In this document: in pieces, positions 1 through 8,239 of the stretch
Position numbering within the stretch: the stretch's first letter is position 1
How the letters are laid out: every line of letters begins with the position of its first letter
IMG/VR virus record: IMGVR_UViG_3300023110_001306
Location: 1 to 64,000 of that record
Strand: one strand, 5' to 3'
DNA length: 64,000 nt
Origin: a virus
The notes under the pieces: generated by a model
Seen by the model: only the letters and a program-made list of their open reading frames with translations
What the model was told of the DNA's origin: nothing
Database searches by the model: none
Program-made: the position numbers and the translations under genes

Positions 1-996
1 TTCAACTTCAGCCCAAGCCATCTCGTGTGCATTGACTTGTTTGTTCCACCATTTTTCCATTTTGCCTAATATTTTATCAGCAAATCCAGATAGTTTATCA
101 GTAATACCTTCGTCCATTACTTCTTCTGCAGGTTTTTTAAAGTAGTCTTTCAAATTACCAGCCGTCCTTTCAAACTTATGATCTTTGTGTTTAAATCCAA
201 CACCACCTTTTGATTCCCAATTTCTAATGTTACTACCAAAGTCATCAATTAATATGTTTGGTGTTCCATCTGCTTGTTTAGCAAACTTCCATTTGTCTGC
301 TGTAATAATAACTTCTTTAGGCGGAAAGAAACTTAAATTATCTTTAACCCATTCTCTTTTGTGTGGCTCTGCTTTAGGATCATTTGCTAGAGGAGCACTT
401 AGTATTTTATATTCGCCTTTAAGATCCTTAATAATATTTAGTAATCCTTTGGCGTTAGGTGTTAAAGGCAAAGACAACCAAAAGTCTTCTTTGTCTCTAA
501 TTTTTTGTAGTGCATCTTCAATATCTTTAATTTCTCTCCAATCAGCACCAACAAGTTTTTTCCAAGCAGGAAAGAAATCTGCAAGGACACCGTCCATGTC
601 TACAAAAATTTCTGTAGCACTAGACAGTTCTTTACCCATACGTTCGTCTACGTTTTTATACTTTTGTTTGCGGGGAATAATTTTTGACTTGTCTTTATGC
701 GATCCAGCGGCACCACTTTTGCGTAATGCTTCCATATCTTTCCAATTTGGATCTCTTGCTTTAATTGGTTTCTTTATATCTTTTTTACTCTCTGCCATTC
801 CTAAATTAAACAATGTGTTTGGATCGCTATTCTTATGTGCTTTCTTGTGCATAGTATATAACGGTTTGCCTTGTTTGTCAACCGAATTTCCAAATTTCTT
901 TGCTTGTTTAGGGATTTCATTAGGGCCTACATCAACAGTAGTATTAACTCCTGGTACAATTAATCCGCCGTTTTCTTTTAATTCTCTAAATCTCAT
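1..996 (-). CDS. HAD-type 5'(3')-nucleotidase-like protein with long N-terminal extension, partial
   Basis: The gene is open through the left edge of the window, so its C-terminus is missing; 332 codons are visible. The start ATG at 994-996 overlaps the stop of the upstream gene as ATGA. Residues 1-125 are a basic, low-complexity extension starting MRFRELKENGG. A HAD motif I follows (FVDMDGVLADFF, D133 and D135), then the sequence continues like the deoxyribonucleotidase (NT5C) family, with LILIDDFG-type downstream motifs (NILIDDFGSNIRNW). By family it would dephosphorylate nucleotides or a small phosphate ester. The N-terminus resembles a T4 capsid-targeting peptide with a possible cut after LKE, so packaging in the head is possible (inference). 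It is last in a late leftward block. Confidence 0.8.
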   Translation of the reverse strand, partial: MRFRELKENGGLIVPGVNTTVDVGPNEIPKQAKKFGNSVDKQGKPLYTMHKKAHKNSDPNTLFNLGMAESKKDIKKPIKARDPNWKDMEALRKSGAAGSHKDKSKIIPRKQKYKNVDERMGKELSSATEIFVDMDGVLADFFPAWKKLVGADWREIKDIEDALQKIRDKEDFWLSLPLTPNAKGLLNIIKDLKGEYKILSAPLANDPKAEPHKREWVKDNLSFFPPKEVIITADKWKFAKQADGTPNILIDDFGSNIRNWESKGGVGFKHKDHKFERTAGNLKDYFKKPAEEVMDEGITDKLSGFADKILGKMEKWWNKQVNAHEMAWAEVE

Positions 997-1211
997 TTCT
1001 TACGGCCTCTGAATTGTGGCATACCTGTCATAAATGGTTTTGAAAACCAAAGTTTAAACCATTCTGGATCACCAGGCTTAACACCCATGTCACGTTCTTT
1101 TTGTTTAATAGCAGTAGCAGTTAAACTAGGATTCTCATCTATTTTGTATTCTGTGTATCCTTTAAATTCACCAATACCTGCTAGTTTTTGTAATTGCTTT
1201 ATATCGTCCAT
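993..1211 (-). CDS. Small conserved phage protein, unknown function
   Basis: A 72-aa protein that I do not recognise by function. The N-terminus MDDIKQLQKLAGIGE resembles the short leader helices ending in a LAGI motif that recur in marine T4-like phage proteins. An I-G-E tripeptide could be a prohead-protease site. The C-terminus is basic (FRGRKK). Its start overlaps the stop of the 67-aa gene upstream by one base (TAATG), and its own stop overlaps the nucleotidase start by four bases. It is therefore translationally coupled inside the late block read from the promoter at 3307. Confidence 0.75.
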   Translation of the reverse strand: MDDIKQLQKLAGIGEFKGYTEYKIDENPSLTATAIKQKERDMGVKPGDPEWFKLWFSKPFMTGMPQFRGRKK

Positions 1212-1414
1212 TACTTCTTACCGCCCTTCATATTAGCACACCAGTGATACATTTTACCTTTCTCACCACTGTACTTTTTAGCCTTAGCACGTAATGAACT
1301 AACACTTCCTTTACAACTTGCGCCAGCCTTCTTTACACGACCAGGACGACTTTTGCCTTTCTTTTTACCATCAGCAAAGTTTTCGTATACGGATTCTATC
1401 TCAGCAAATCTCAT
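1211..1414 (-). CDS. Small basic Lys/Gly/Cys protein, possible head protein
   Basis: A 67-aa, strongly basic protein starting MRFAEIESVYENF. The body is rich in Lys, Arg and Gly with two Cys (GASCKGS and YHWCANM). From memory, similar short proteins with a conserved K-A-GASC...SLRAKAKKYSGEKGKMYHWC core are common in marine T4-like phages; no function is established to my knowledge. Its first residues match those of the downstream nucleotidase (MRFRE), suggesting a shared targeting or assembly peptide. A DNA-binding or internal head protein role is an inference from charge and context. Confidence 0.75.
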   Translation of the reverse strand: MRFAEIESVYENFADGKKKGKSRPGRVKKAGASCKGSVSSLRAKAKKYSGEKGKMYHWCANMKGGKK

Positions 1415-2184
1415 TTGCCACTCCGTGCCATACTAATAAACCATTCTGCTAGGTCTTCGTCTTTTTTATTAAACTTGTGTGTGAATGCGTCTTTGTCGCC
1501 TTTAGCCGCCGCGGCTCTTCTTGCTTTTAATTTATCCTGTACACTTGGCTCTTCCGGAGCACGTTTCTTTTTAATAGTTGTACGCGGAACATTGCGAGTA
1601 GTAAACCCTAGTATTTCGTTTTTAATGCCCATGCCTTGTTTAACTGCATCAAACATTTCTTTTGCTAGATTTTCGTCTCCAGCAACACCTTGTTTAAATG
1701 TATCAAAGTCATCTTGTGCGGCCGCCGCCTTTAATTTACTAGCACTCATTCCTTCTGCACCTTCTGCATCAGGATCACGTTCACCAGCATTCACAACTTC
1801 GATTACATCAAATGTATAATCATCACCGCCATTATATTTTTTAAGTAATTGATCAAAACTATCAACTCTGTCACTACCAGCAACATAAATTACTTTTGTA
1901 TAACCTAGTGTGTATAGTTTTTTCATAGCATCGATAATAGTTCTAACATCGGGCGAACCAATAGTTATATCTGTACCGAAACTTTTTTGTGCAAAGTAAA
2001 CTTTTTCTTTGTGTGATAAAGGATCTGTTTTAGGTTTTACAGTATGTGATAAAAAAAGAAAGTGGTCACCTGGAATAGAAGTTATTTTATCAACTAATTT
2101 CTTATGCCCAATGGTAGGCGGATTCATTCTGCCAAAAGCAAAAACAGCAATCTTTTGGTTTTCCGTAAGGTGACGAAGTAACAT
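1411..2184 (-). CDS. Nucleotidyltransferase (NMN adenylyltransferase/cytidylyltransferase-like fold)
   Basis: A 257-aa protein of the HIGH-motif nucleotidyltransferase superfamily. Residues 18-27 read GRMNPPTIGH, the ATP-binding motif, preceded by a beta strand (KIAVFAF). A second family element is GMSASKLKAAA near residue 145, which matches the SxSxLR-type motif. NadM- and CoaD-like enzymes transfer AMP or CMP to a phosphorylated substrate; the substrate here cannot be read from sequence. The C-terminal 70 residues are basic and repetitive (KKKRAPEEP). The N-terminus MLLRHLTE before the fold resembles a cleavable capsid-targeting peptide. It overlaps both neighbours by 1-4 bases in the late block. 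Confidence 0.85.
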   Translation of the reverse strand: MLLRHLTENQKIAVFAFGRMNPPTIGHKKLVDKITSIPGDHFLFLSHTVKPKTDPLSHKEKVYFAQKSFGTDITIGSPDVRTIIDAMKKLYTLGYTKVIYVAGSDRVDSFDQLLKKYNGGDDYTFDVIEVVNAGERDPDAEGAEGMSASKLKAAAAQDDFDTFKQGVAGDENLAKEMFDAVKQGMGIKNEILGFTTRNVPRTTIKKKRAPEEPSVQDKLKARRAAAAKGDKDAFTHKFNKKDEDLAEWFISMARSGK

Positions 2185-2519
2185 TAATACTCCCCGTTTC
2201 TCAATAACTCCTCTTCTTCTCCGAAGATTAATTCTGCAAGAGACATTTTTTCTTCTTTGGATAAAAGTTCTTCAGGACGTTTAGGAATATCATATTTTGA
2301 ACAGTAATGTTTTACACCTGTTTCGATCATTTTTTCTAAATCAATTGGACCAATTGAATTACCATTCTTAATTTTATTTTGACAATCACACATTGTTGGA
2401 TAGTAAGACTTCCTATAAAAGATAGGATCGTTCTTCATATGTGTTTGAAGGTCTTGAACTACACTATAAGGTAATTCTGTTTTTTCAGGTTTGCTATCAA
2501 AATCTACTGCTTTTACCAT
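2184..2519 (-). CDS. Conserved phage protein, unknown function
   Basis: A 111-aa acidic protein that I do not recognise by function. It has no membrane segment. Two Cys at MCDCQNK and one at HYCSKYD could bind a metal but do not form a standard ribbon. The C-terminus is highly acidic (FGEEEELLRNGEY). Its start overlaps the end of the CTS-bearing gene upstream by 7 bases, and its stop abuts the nucleotidyltransferase start, so it is co-translated with late virion-type genes. I recall similar proteins in marine T4-like phages, without assigned role. Confidence 0.75.
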   Translation of the reverse strand: MVKAVDFDSKPEKTELPYSVVQDLQTHMKNDPIFYRKSYYPTMCDCQNKIKNGNSIGPIDLEKMIETGVKHYCSKYDIPKRPEELLSKEEKMSLAELIFGEEEELLRNGEY

Positions 2520-3274
2520 TTTCTACAACTCCAGTATCTTGCTTTTGTTCTTGGCCCTGGATTATCACAATTATGTCTAGCACGGAATGAACGTCTACGT
2601 GCTGGATTAGATTTTTTAATCTTCATATTAGGATCGCCAAAGTTAACTTTCTTTACGTTACCTGTTTTAGGATCCTTTACGTATACTTTAAACTTTTTAA
2701 CATCGCCACGCATAGGCTTGCCTAGTTTAACTTTACGTCCTTGGTATTCTGCTTCGTCAACAATGTCATCTTCGTTAAACCACAAATCACCGTATGCTTC
2801 ATAGAAGTCATCACCATCATATGTTTCTTCAAAAACGTTAGATAGTGTTTTTAATCTTGCTAATTCGTCTGACTCATTTTCATCTTCAGGTACAGCCTCT
2901 GCCATTTCTTGACAATCAGTACATCTTCCTACACCGTCATAAACATCTGCAATAGCCGCTCCGCAACAGTTGCTTACCATGTCTGGTTCGTTCTCATCGC
3001 CTGGAGAATAAGATTCTTTTTTAGCCCAGTCGCCTGAAGAAAATGCAAGTCCTAAATCGGCTATAAACTTATCAATAGCGTCTTTATCAAGTGGGTTACT
3101 ATCTGGAAGGATTGTTGTAAATTCTTGTCCAAAAGCACTAGGTTCTGTTTTCCAACCTAGTTGTTGAGCCGCTGTTGGTATTTTAGTATTATTGCCTTTA
3201 ACAACTACCTTGGAATAGTTTCCTTCGCCTAAGGCTACTTCAGCAAGATAATCTTTAAATGTTTTATTAGTCAT
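2513..3274 (-). CDS. Probable head protein with capsid-targeting-like N-terminus and zinc ribbon
   Basis: A 253-aa protein starting MTNKTFKDYLAEVALGEG. The stretch KTFKDYLAE is very close to the T4 internal-protein capsid-targeting sequence (MKTYQEFIAE), with a possible cut after LAE. Near residues 98-122 is a zinc-ribbon pattern (SNCCGA...GRCTDCQE). The last 45 residues are basic and ordered-looking (RRRSFRARHNCDN ... ARYWSCRKW), a tail I recall from conserved proteins of marine T4-like phages. A late promoter lies 33 nt upstream (3307-3314). It is the first gene of the leftward late block. Packaging in the head is inferred from the N-terminus and the promoter. Confidence 0.8.
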   Translation of the reverse strand: MTNKTFKDYLAEVALGEGNYSKVVVKGNNTKIPTAAQQLGWKTEPSAFGQEFTTILPDSNPLDKDAIDKFIADLGLAFSSGDWAKKESYSPGDENEPDMVSNCCGAAIADVYDGVGRCTDCQEMAEAVPEDENESDELARLKTLSNVFEETYDGDDFYEAYGDLWFNEDDIVDEAEYQGRKVKLGKPMRGDVKKFKVYVKDPKTGNVKKVNFGDPNMKIKKSNPARRRSFRARHNCDNPGPRTKARYWSCRKW

Positions 3275-3306
3275 ATGATAGCACCTTCATAATACGTATT
3301 ATAAAG

Positions 3307-3314
3307 TATTTATC
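3307..3314 (-). promoter_or_regulatory. T4-like late promoter GATAAATA
   Basis: GATAAATA on the minus strand, 33 nt upstream of the ATG at 3274. It would drive the CTS-type block running down to the left edge. Confidence 0.7.
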
Positions 3315-3322
3315 AATAATTG

Positions 3323-3595
3323 TTAGATGCTGATTTCGATATCGAAGTTGCTGTAGCCTAGATCAAACAGTTTGTTTGCTACTCTTTCTGCTACAACATT
3401 AGATTCTGACTCTGATAGTGCTTTATGTAGTCCTACAGTAAGCACAATACCGTCATTTACAGTATTATATGACTCATACATAGTTTCGTCTTCTAGTAAT
3501 CCTTCGTCAGCACATTCAAGAATAGCATCAACGAGATACTCGTCTACTTCTGCTACTTGCTTTTTATTCCATACAATGCTAATAAAATTTTCCAT
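3323..3595 (-). CDS. Small acidic protein, unknown function
   Basis: A 90-aa acidic protein starting MENFISIVWNKKQ. I chose the ATG at 3595 rather than the upstream codon at 3646, because AGGAAG lies at good spacing before it and because the longer form would run into the preceding structural gene. Hydrophobic segments are short and alternate, suggesting a small alpha/beta fold (VVAERVANKLFDLGYSNFDIEISI). I do not recognise the family. It follows a probable virion gene, and its end lies next to the late promoter of the next block. Confidence 0.7.
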   Translation of the reverse strand: MENFISIVWNKKQVAEVDEYLVDAILECADEGLLEDETMYESYNTVNDGIVLTVGLHKALSESESNVVAERVANKLFDLGYSNFDIEISI

Positions 3596-3603
3596 GTTAC
3601 TTC

Positions 3604-3954
3604 CTAATGATTTAGTAAGACGCTGTTTATTGTACCGTCTGTCCAATTTTCAATTACTGCTCTAACCCACACAAAATTACCAGTAAAATTCTTAAAATCT
3701 ACACCATCTTGTGAGTATGTTGTAGTAATATCAGTACCAGTAATGTCAAACCAATCACCTGCAACTGGATTGGTAGCAAGTGTGCCTTGCAATTTAACAG
3801 TTCCTAAGAACCCTGTGTAGTTAAATTGTGCTGTGTGAAAGCCGTCTGATCTACCGTAGTAGCCATCACCCTGATATTTGTCACCCGTATGAGTCTGTAC
3901 AGAACTGTCTCCTACGTGTGTTTGTGCTGATAATATTGTAGTACTTGTGGACAT
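3604..3954 (-). CDS. Small beta-rich probable virion protein
   Basis: A 116-aa Thr/Gly/Asn-rich protein with the pattern FLGTVKLQGTLATNP...FTGNFVWVRAVIENW, suggesting a beta-sandwich. I recall similar small proteins in marine T4-like phages annotated as structural. The start ATG (3952-3954) lies only 5 nt after the late promoter octamer at 3960-3967 and has no Shine-Dalgarno, so the mRNA is predicted to be leaderless. Role in the virion is inferred from composition and late promoter. Confidence 0.75.
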   Translation of the reverse strand: MSTSTTILSAQTHVGDSSVQTHTGDKYQGDGYYGRSDGFHTAQFNYTGFLGTVKLQGTLATNPVAGDWFDITGTDITTTYSQDGVDFKNFTGNFVWVRAVIENWTDGTINSVLLNH

Positions 3955-3958
3955 AGTA

Positions 3959-4615
3959 TTATTTATCTGTTTTTTCTATTGTTAGGACTTTGTCTGTACG
4001 TAGCACATTCTTGTTTAAAAATAGGCTAATCATAGTAAATGTTTGCTCATCTTTAACAAAAATATAACGTCCTTTTAGATTATATCCCTTTTCAATATCT
4101 TCTAATACTGCATGACCAACACGTACTTTATCTGGATTCTTTTTACAATAATTTGCTAGGTTAGGGTCAGCAGTACCGTTAAGTGTAATCTTTAGTTGGT
4201 AAGTATCGTCCTCGCTAATAATAGTGTTAGCATCAAGATCTATACCTTCGGGCGGTTCAAATAGTGTGCTATTTGGATTCTTTAATTTGCTATCTAAAAG
4301 TAACAACCAATCTTTGTTATTAGAATAAACTCCTAAATACGAACCTTCGCAACGTAATGAGTATTCTTGATCAGCAAACGTAAAGTGATTAAGAAGTACT
4401 TTTAGATCTTCAACTTGTGAATCAGTTAAAGGCCTTTCGTGCATTCGTGTTTTTAAAAAATACGAGTTACCTTGTTTACTATTAATAATATTATCAATAG
4501 CAGACCTAGCATATTCTAATTTTTTATTACGAAAGATATGAGCAATAGGACAGATTACACCTAATTTGAACTTATACTTATCGTAGAATAGTTTATTTGT
4601 TGTTTTATACTTCAT
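3959..4615 (-). CDS. Unknown protein at end of dnaJ-def-clpA operon
   Basis: A 218-aa soluble protein starting MKYKTTNKLFYDKYKFK, basic at the N-terminus. No motif I can name; it has a mixed alpha/beta pattern and no signal or membrane segment. Its start overlaps the clpA end by 11 bases, so it is translationally coupled to clpA and is the last gene of the early operon starting at dnaJ. A role with the Clp machinery (adaptor or substrate selector) is possible from position only. Confidence 0.75.
   Translation of the reverse strand: MKYKTTNKLFYDKYKFKLGVICPIAHIFRNKKLEYARSAIDNIINSKQGNSYFLKTRMHERPLTDSQVEDLKVLLNHFTFADQEYSLRCEGSYLGVYSNNKDWLLLLDSKLKNPNSTLFEPPEGIDLDANTIISEDDTYQLKITLNGTADPNLANYCKKNPDKVRVGHAVLEDIEKGYNLKGRYIFVKDEQTFTMISLFLNKNVLRTDKVLTIEKTDK
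3960..3967 (-). promoter_or_regulatory. T4-like late promoter, leaderless geometry
   Basis: GATAAATA ends 5 nt before the ATG at 3954 (GATAAATA-ATACT-ATG). In T4 the late octamer spans -13 to -6, which would put +1 on the A of the ATG. Confidence 0.65.
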
Positions 4616-6851
4616 TGGTTACGACTTCTTTGCTTTTGATATTTAACAAGAATTCTCCATCTTTAATATCAATATTTAAGTCGCCACCGTTTTTAAGTTC
4701 ACCAAACAACAATTTTTTAGATAGTGGTGTTTTAATCTGATCGTCAATAACACGTTGTAACGGTCTTGCACCCATCTTAGCATCGAACCCTTTGTCTACC
4801 AATAAGTCTATTGCTTCGTCTGTAATAGTTGTATTAACATTTTTCTCTTTTAACATATTTTTAAGATCAAGCAAGAACTTGCCAACAATCTTAAGCATAG
4901 TATTTTTATCTAGTTTACCAAACAACATAATTCCGTCAAGTCTGTTACGGAACTCTGGAGGGAAAAACTTCTTAAGTTCTTTGTCTTCATATTCTTTTTC
5001 AAGAGTATCACCAAACCCAATTGAATTTTGTTCTGCTTCTTGTGAACCTAAGTTAGTTGTTAAAATAAGAACAACATTTCTACAGTCTGCTTGTTTACCA
5101 TTAGATCCTGTAACAAATCCGTTGTCCATAATTTGTAATAGCAACGAACTTACATCAGGATGTGCCTTTTCAATCTCATCTAATAGTAATACAGCATTAG
5201 GATTTTCTTGTAACTTAGTAATTAATAGTCCTGCGTTTTCTTCAAATCCCACATAACCTGGAGGTGAACCAATTAGTTTAGCAACTGAATGCTTTTCTTG
5301 ATATTCTGACATATCAAAACGTATAAGTTTAACACCCAAGTTGTCTGCTAGTTGTTTTGCAGTTTCTGTTTTACCTACACCAGTTGGTCCCATAAACACA
5401 AACGAACCAATAGGTTTATTTTCTGTCTTAAGTCCTGCTTGGGCAACATGAATTTTATCAACAATGCTTTCTAACGATGCATCTTGACCAAATACAACTG
5501 CTTTGAGGTTCTTTTCTAAGTTTGCAAGATTGCTTGTTTCTGTTTCAGCAATTTGCTCTTTAGGTAGGTCGACTGCTTTTGCAAGTTCAAATTGAATTTC
5601 TGCAACGTCAACAATTTTTTCTTCTGCTTTTTTCAATTTAAATCTTGAACAAGCACAATCAAGTAAGTCAATTGCTTTATCTGGAAGTTTCTTATCACTT
5701 TGATATTTTACACTTAATTTAATAGCAGAGTCAACTGCTTCTTCTGTAATAACAACACCGTGAAATTCTTCGTAGTATTTCTTAATACCTAGCAAAATAC
5801 TCTTAGCAATTTCTTTACTTGGTTCGTCTACGGTTACTCTTGCAAATCTACGCATTAATGCACGATCTTTTTCAAAGTACTTGCGATATTCTTCCCAAGT
5901 AGTTGATGCTACAACTTTAATATTTCCTTTTGTAAGAACAGGCTTTAACATATTAGCAAGATCGTTTGAACTTTGGCTTCCGCCAGCACCAGCACCACTA
6001 ATCATATGTGCTTCATCGATAAACACAATAGTTTTGCCACGCTTCTTTAACCCAGCAATAACTAATTTAAAACGTTCTTCAAAGTCGCCTCGATATTTAC
6101 TACCAGCCAACATACTACCAATGTCTAAATTATATACCGAATACTCTTTTAAGAATTCTGGTACAGCACCGTTTACAATATTCCATGCAAGTCCTTCTGC
6201 AATAGCAGTTTTACCTACACCTGGATCACCTACAAGTAACACATTGTTTTTACTACGGCGACCTAGTGCAAGTGCAATACTTTCTAGTTCTTCGTGTCTG
6301 CCAATTACAGGATCAATTTTACCTGTTTCGGCATCTTTGTTTAAGTTAGTTGTGTATGAACGCAATGCTCTTGCCGCCATACCTGCCATTTCCTCATCTT
6401 CAAATGACTGTTCAATTTCGTTATTCAAGTAATCTGCAAACTTCTCTTTTTCAATATCTGATTGTGCAATATAATAATGTGCCCAAGATTTCTTTTCACT
6501 AAACATACTTAAAAATACATCTTGTATTTCAATAGTACTTCTTCCGCTAAACAATACTTGTGTAAATGCTCTGTTAAGAACACGCTCTACTGCTTGTGTC
6601 TTTTTAGGCTTGTATTTTTTATCAACGGCTTCTCTAATAATATCTTCACATTTAGTTTTTAAATGATGTTCAACATTCTTTTTGAGATACTCAGGATCTG
6701 TTCCAAACCCGTTTACAATATTAACAAAACCGTCATCGCATAACATAGCAAACAACAAGTGCTCCAATGTTACATAGTCATGATTAAGTTTCTTAGCATC
6801 GTTAACTGCTTTGTCAAAAACTCCTTGTAAACTTTCGCTAGGTTCTACCAC
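4605..6851 (-). CDS. clpA: ClpA-type AAA+ unfoldase
   Basis: A 748-aa, full-length class I Clp ATPase. An N-domain (residues 1-145, starting with a typical Clp_N helix pattern and LEHLLFAML) precedes AAA-1, with Walker A GDPGVGKT (208-215) and Walker B IDEAH (278-282). AAA-2 follows with GPTGVGKT (488-495) and LLDEIEKAH (556-564). Residues 611-613 are IGF, inside QNSIGFGD, the loop that docks ClpA or ClpX onto ClpP. There is no long coiled-coil middle domain, so it is ClpA and not ClpB. The start is GTG at 6851 with AGGAG upstream, overlapping the deformylase stop by one base. It should unfold proteins and feed them to ClpP, which the phage also encodes at 60302-60868. Confidence 0.95.
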   Translation of the reverse strand: MVEPSESLQGVFDKAVNDAKKLNHDYVTLEHLLFAMLCDDGFVNIVNGFGTDPEYLKKNVEHHLKTKCEDIIREAVDKKYKPKKTQAVERVLNRAFTQVLFSGRSTIEIQDVFLSMFSEKKSWAHYYIAQSDIEKEKFADYLNNEIEQSFEDEEMAGMAARALRSYTTNLNKDAETGKIDPVIGRHEELESIALALGRRSKNNVLLVGDPGVGKTAIAEGLAWNIVNGAVPEFLKEYSVYNLDIGSMLAGSKYRGDFEERFKLVIAGLKKRGKTIVFIDEAHMISGAGAGGSQSSNDLANMLKPVLTKGNIKVVASTTWEEYRKYFEKDRALMRRFARVTVDEPSKEIAKSILLGIKKYYEEFHGVVITEEAVDSAIKLSVKYQSDKKLPDKAIDLLDCACSRFKLKKAEEKIVDVAEIQFELAKAVDLPKEQIAETETSNLANLEKNLKAVVFGQDASLESIVDKIHVAQAGLKTENKPIGSFVFMGPTGVGKTETAKQLADNLGVKLIRFDMSEYQEKHSVAKLIGSPPGYVGFEENAGLLITKLQENPNAVLLLDEIEKAHPDVSSLLLQIMDNGFVTGSNGKQADCRNVVLILTTNLGSQEAEQNSIGFGDTLEKEYEDKELKKFFPPEFRNRLDGIMLFGKLDKNTMLKIVGKFLLDLKNMLKEKNVNTTITDEAIDLLVDKGFDAKMGARPLQRVIDDQIKTPLSKKLLFGELKNGGDLNIDIKDGEFLLNIKSKEVVTNEV

Positions 6852-7372
6852 TATACATTACTCCTACTAAATTTCTTTATTAATTTTTGTTGTTTCTTCT
6901 TAGCCAAATCAAGTTTTAGTTTGCTTACTCTGTCAATATAATTAATTCCATATAGATGATCATATTCATGACCAAAGATTCTTGCATTCCAACCTGTTAA
7001 TTCTATTGTACACTCTTTTCCGCTAGAGTCAAGACACTCTGTTACCAAACCAAATGGTCGTTTTACTTTTAGATATAGTAAAGGAAAACTTAAACAGCCT
7101 TCTTCACCTTCAATCATCTCTTCGGACACGGCTGTAATTTTAGGATTAATAATTGCAAAAGGTTTTTCATCTTCGTAACCTTTTAATCCTGTTGGTTTAA
7201 TAATAAAGATTTGTCCGTTAAACTCGACCTGATTAGCCGCCAAACCTACACCCTGATGCTTTTCCATAATTTCAATCATATCTTTTTCAATTTGTTTAGC
7301 ATCTTGTGTTTCGAAGTCAAAAGGATCAACCCTTTTCTCTAAGAAATCATTAGGATAAGTTATCAGTTTCAT
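6851..7372 (-). CDS. def: Peptide deformylase
   Basis: A 173-aa enzyme of normal length for the family, which removes the formyl group from N-terminal methionine of nascent proteins. All three motifs are present: GVGLAANQ (41-48), EGCLS (91-95, metal ligand C93) and HEYDH (135-139, ligands H135 and H139, catalytic E136). The start overlaps the 3' end of dnaJ by 23 bases and the stop overlaps the clpA GTG, so it is translated as part of the dnaJ-def-clpA operon. Phage deformylases are known in marine phages, where they are thought to speed maturation of phage or photosystem proteins; the latter is not indicated here. Confidence 0.95.
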   Translation of the reverse strand: MKLITYPNDFLEKRVDPFDFETQDAKQIEKDMIEIMEKHQGVGLAANQVEFNGQIFIIKPTGLKGYEDEKPFAIINPKITAVSEEMIEGEEGCLSFPLLYLKVKRPFGLVTECLDSSGKECTIELTGWNARIFGHEYDHLYGINYIDRVSKLKLDLAKKKQQKLIKKFSRSNV

Positions 7373-8201
7373 TCTTAATCTTTCTCAATTGTTCAATAAT
7401 GTCAGTATCTTGTATCTTAGGAGTATCACCATAAATCTTAACAAATAGGTTACCAGTTTGCCCAGTACGTCTATCCGGAAGACCCTGTCCGTGCATACTA
7501 AAAGTTGTTCCACTATTAGTTCCAGGAGGTATTTTTAAACTTACTTCTTTGCCTTGGATAGTACGTATGTGTATACTAGAACCAATCATAAGATCAAAAA
7601 CATTTACTCTCTCGTCTACATATAAATTTATGCCATCTACGGTATAACGTGGGTGCCTTCTGACTCTTACAATTACAAATAAATCACCTCTAGGAGCATT
7701 AGGAATTTGGTCGCCGCCCATTCCGGAATATCGTATTTTATCTCCTGGTCTTACGCCTGACGGTAATGTAACATTTACACTTTGTTCTTTACCACTAGGT
7801 AGTCTATACGTAATTAAAAAGTCTTTACCAAACACAATATCTTCAATATCAATATCTGCGGCCAATGTAATATCTTGGTTACGCATTTGTCTTTGTCCAA
7901 ATGGTGAACGATGTCCAAAAAATGAACCAAAAATATCTTCCATATCACTAGCATTGAAATGAAAACTCGAACCACCATGCCCTCTTGCGTGTGCCTGTTG
8001 AGGATCAGCAGTTCCGTATTGATCATACATACGTTTCTTTTCAGGATTACTTAGTGTTTGGTATGCTTCGTTTAACTGTGTAAACAATTTATGATCACCA
8101 CCCTTATCGGGGTGCTGAGTCGCCGCCTTTTTTCTAAAGGCAGTTTTAATTTCTTTTTCGGATGCGTTTCGTGAGACGCCTAATAATTCATAATAATCCA
8201 T
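7350..8201 (-). CDS. dnaJ: DnaJ/CbpA-type J-domain co-chaperone
   Basis: A 283-aa Hsp40. It opens with a J-domain (residues 1-65) with the HPD motif at 30-32 and a Gly/Phe/His-rich linker. Two C-terminal substrate-binding beta domains follow (DNAJ_C). It lacks the four CxxCxGxG zinc repeats, so it is CbpA-like. It would recruit host DnaK. The ATG follows TATAAT by only 6 nt and has no Shine-Dalgarno, so it should be made from a leaderless mRNA. It leads the early operon dnaJ-def-clpA-unknown. Confidence 0.92.
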   Translation of the reverse strand: MDYYELLGVSRNASEKEIKTAFRKKAATQHPDKGGDHKLFTQLNEAYQTLSNPEKKRMYDQYGTADPQQAHARGHGGSSFHFNASDMEDIFGSFFGHRSPFGQRQMRNQDITLAADIDIEDIVFGKDFLITYRLPSGKEQSVNVTLPSGVRPGDKIRYSGMGGDQIPNAPRGDLFVIVRVRRHPRYTVDGINLYVDERVNVFDLMIGSSIHIRTIQGKEVSLKIPPGTNSGTTFSMHGQGLPDRRTGQTGNLFVKIYGDTPKIQDTDIIEQLRKIKNETDNLS

Positions 8202-8207
8202 AGTACT

Positions 8208-8236
8208 ATTATATACTTAGTTTAGGCGAAAGTCAA
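8208..8236 (-). promoter_or_regulatory. Early sigma70 promoter of the dnaJ operon
   Basis: TTGACT (8231-8236), 17-nt spacer, TATAAT (8208-8213), then 6 nt to the dnaJ ATG. Near-perfect bacterial promoter with predicted transcription start on the initiation codon. Confidence 0.85.
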
Positions 8237-8239
8237 CGG

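Noticed and set aside
185-1012. Long plus-strand open frame of 275 codons at the left edge
   Set aside because: It is antisense to the HAD nucleotidase frame, which has a clear motif (DMDGVLADFF) and ATGA coupling; the plus frame has no motif and no Shine-Dalgarno.
1415-1819. Plus-strand frame opposite the nucleotidyltransferase
   Set aside because: Shadow of a gene with a clear GRMNPPTIGH motif.
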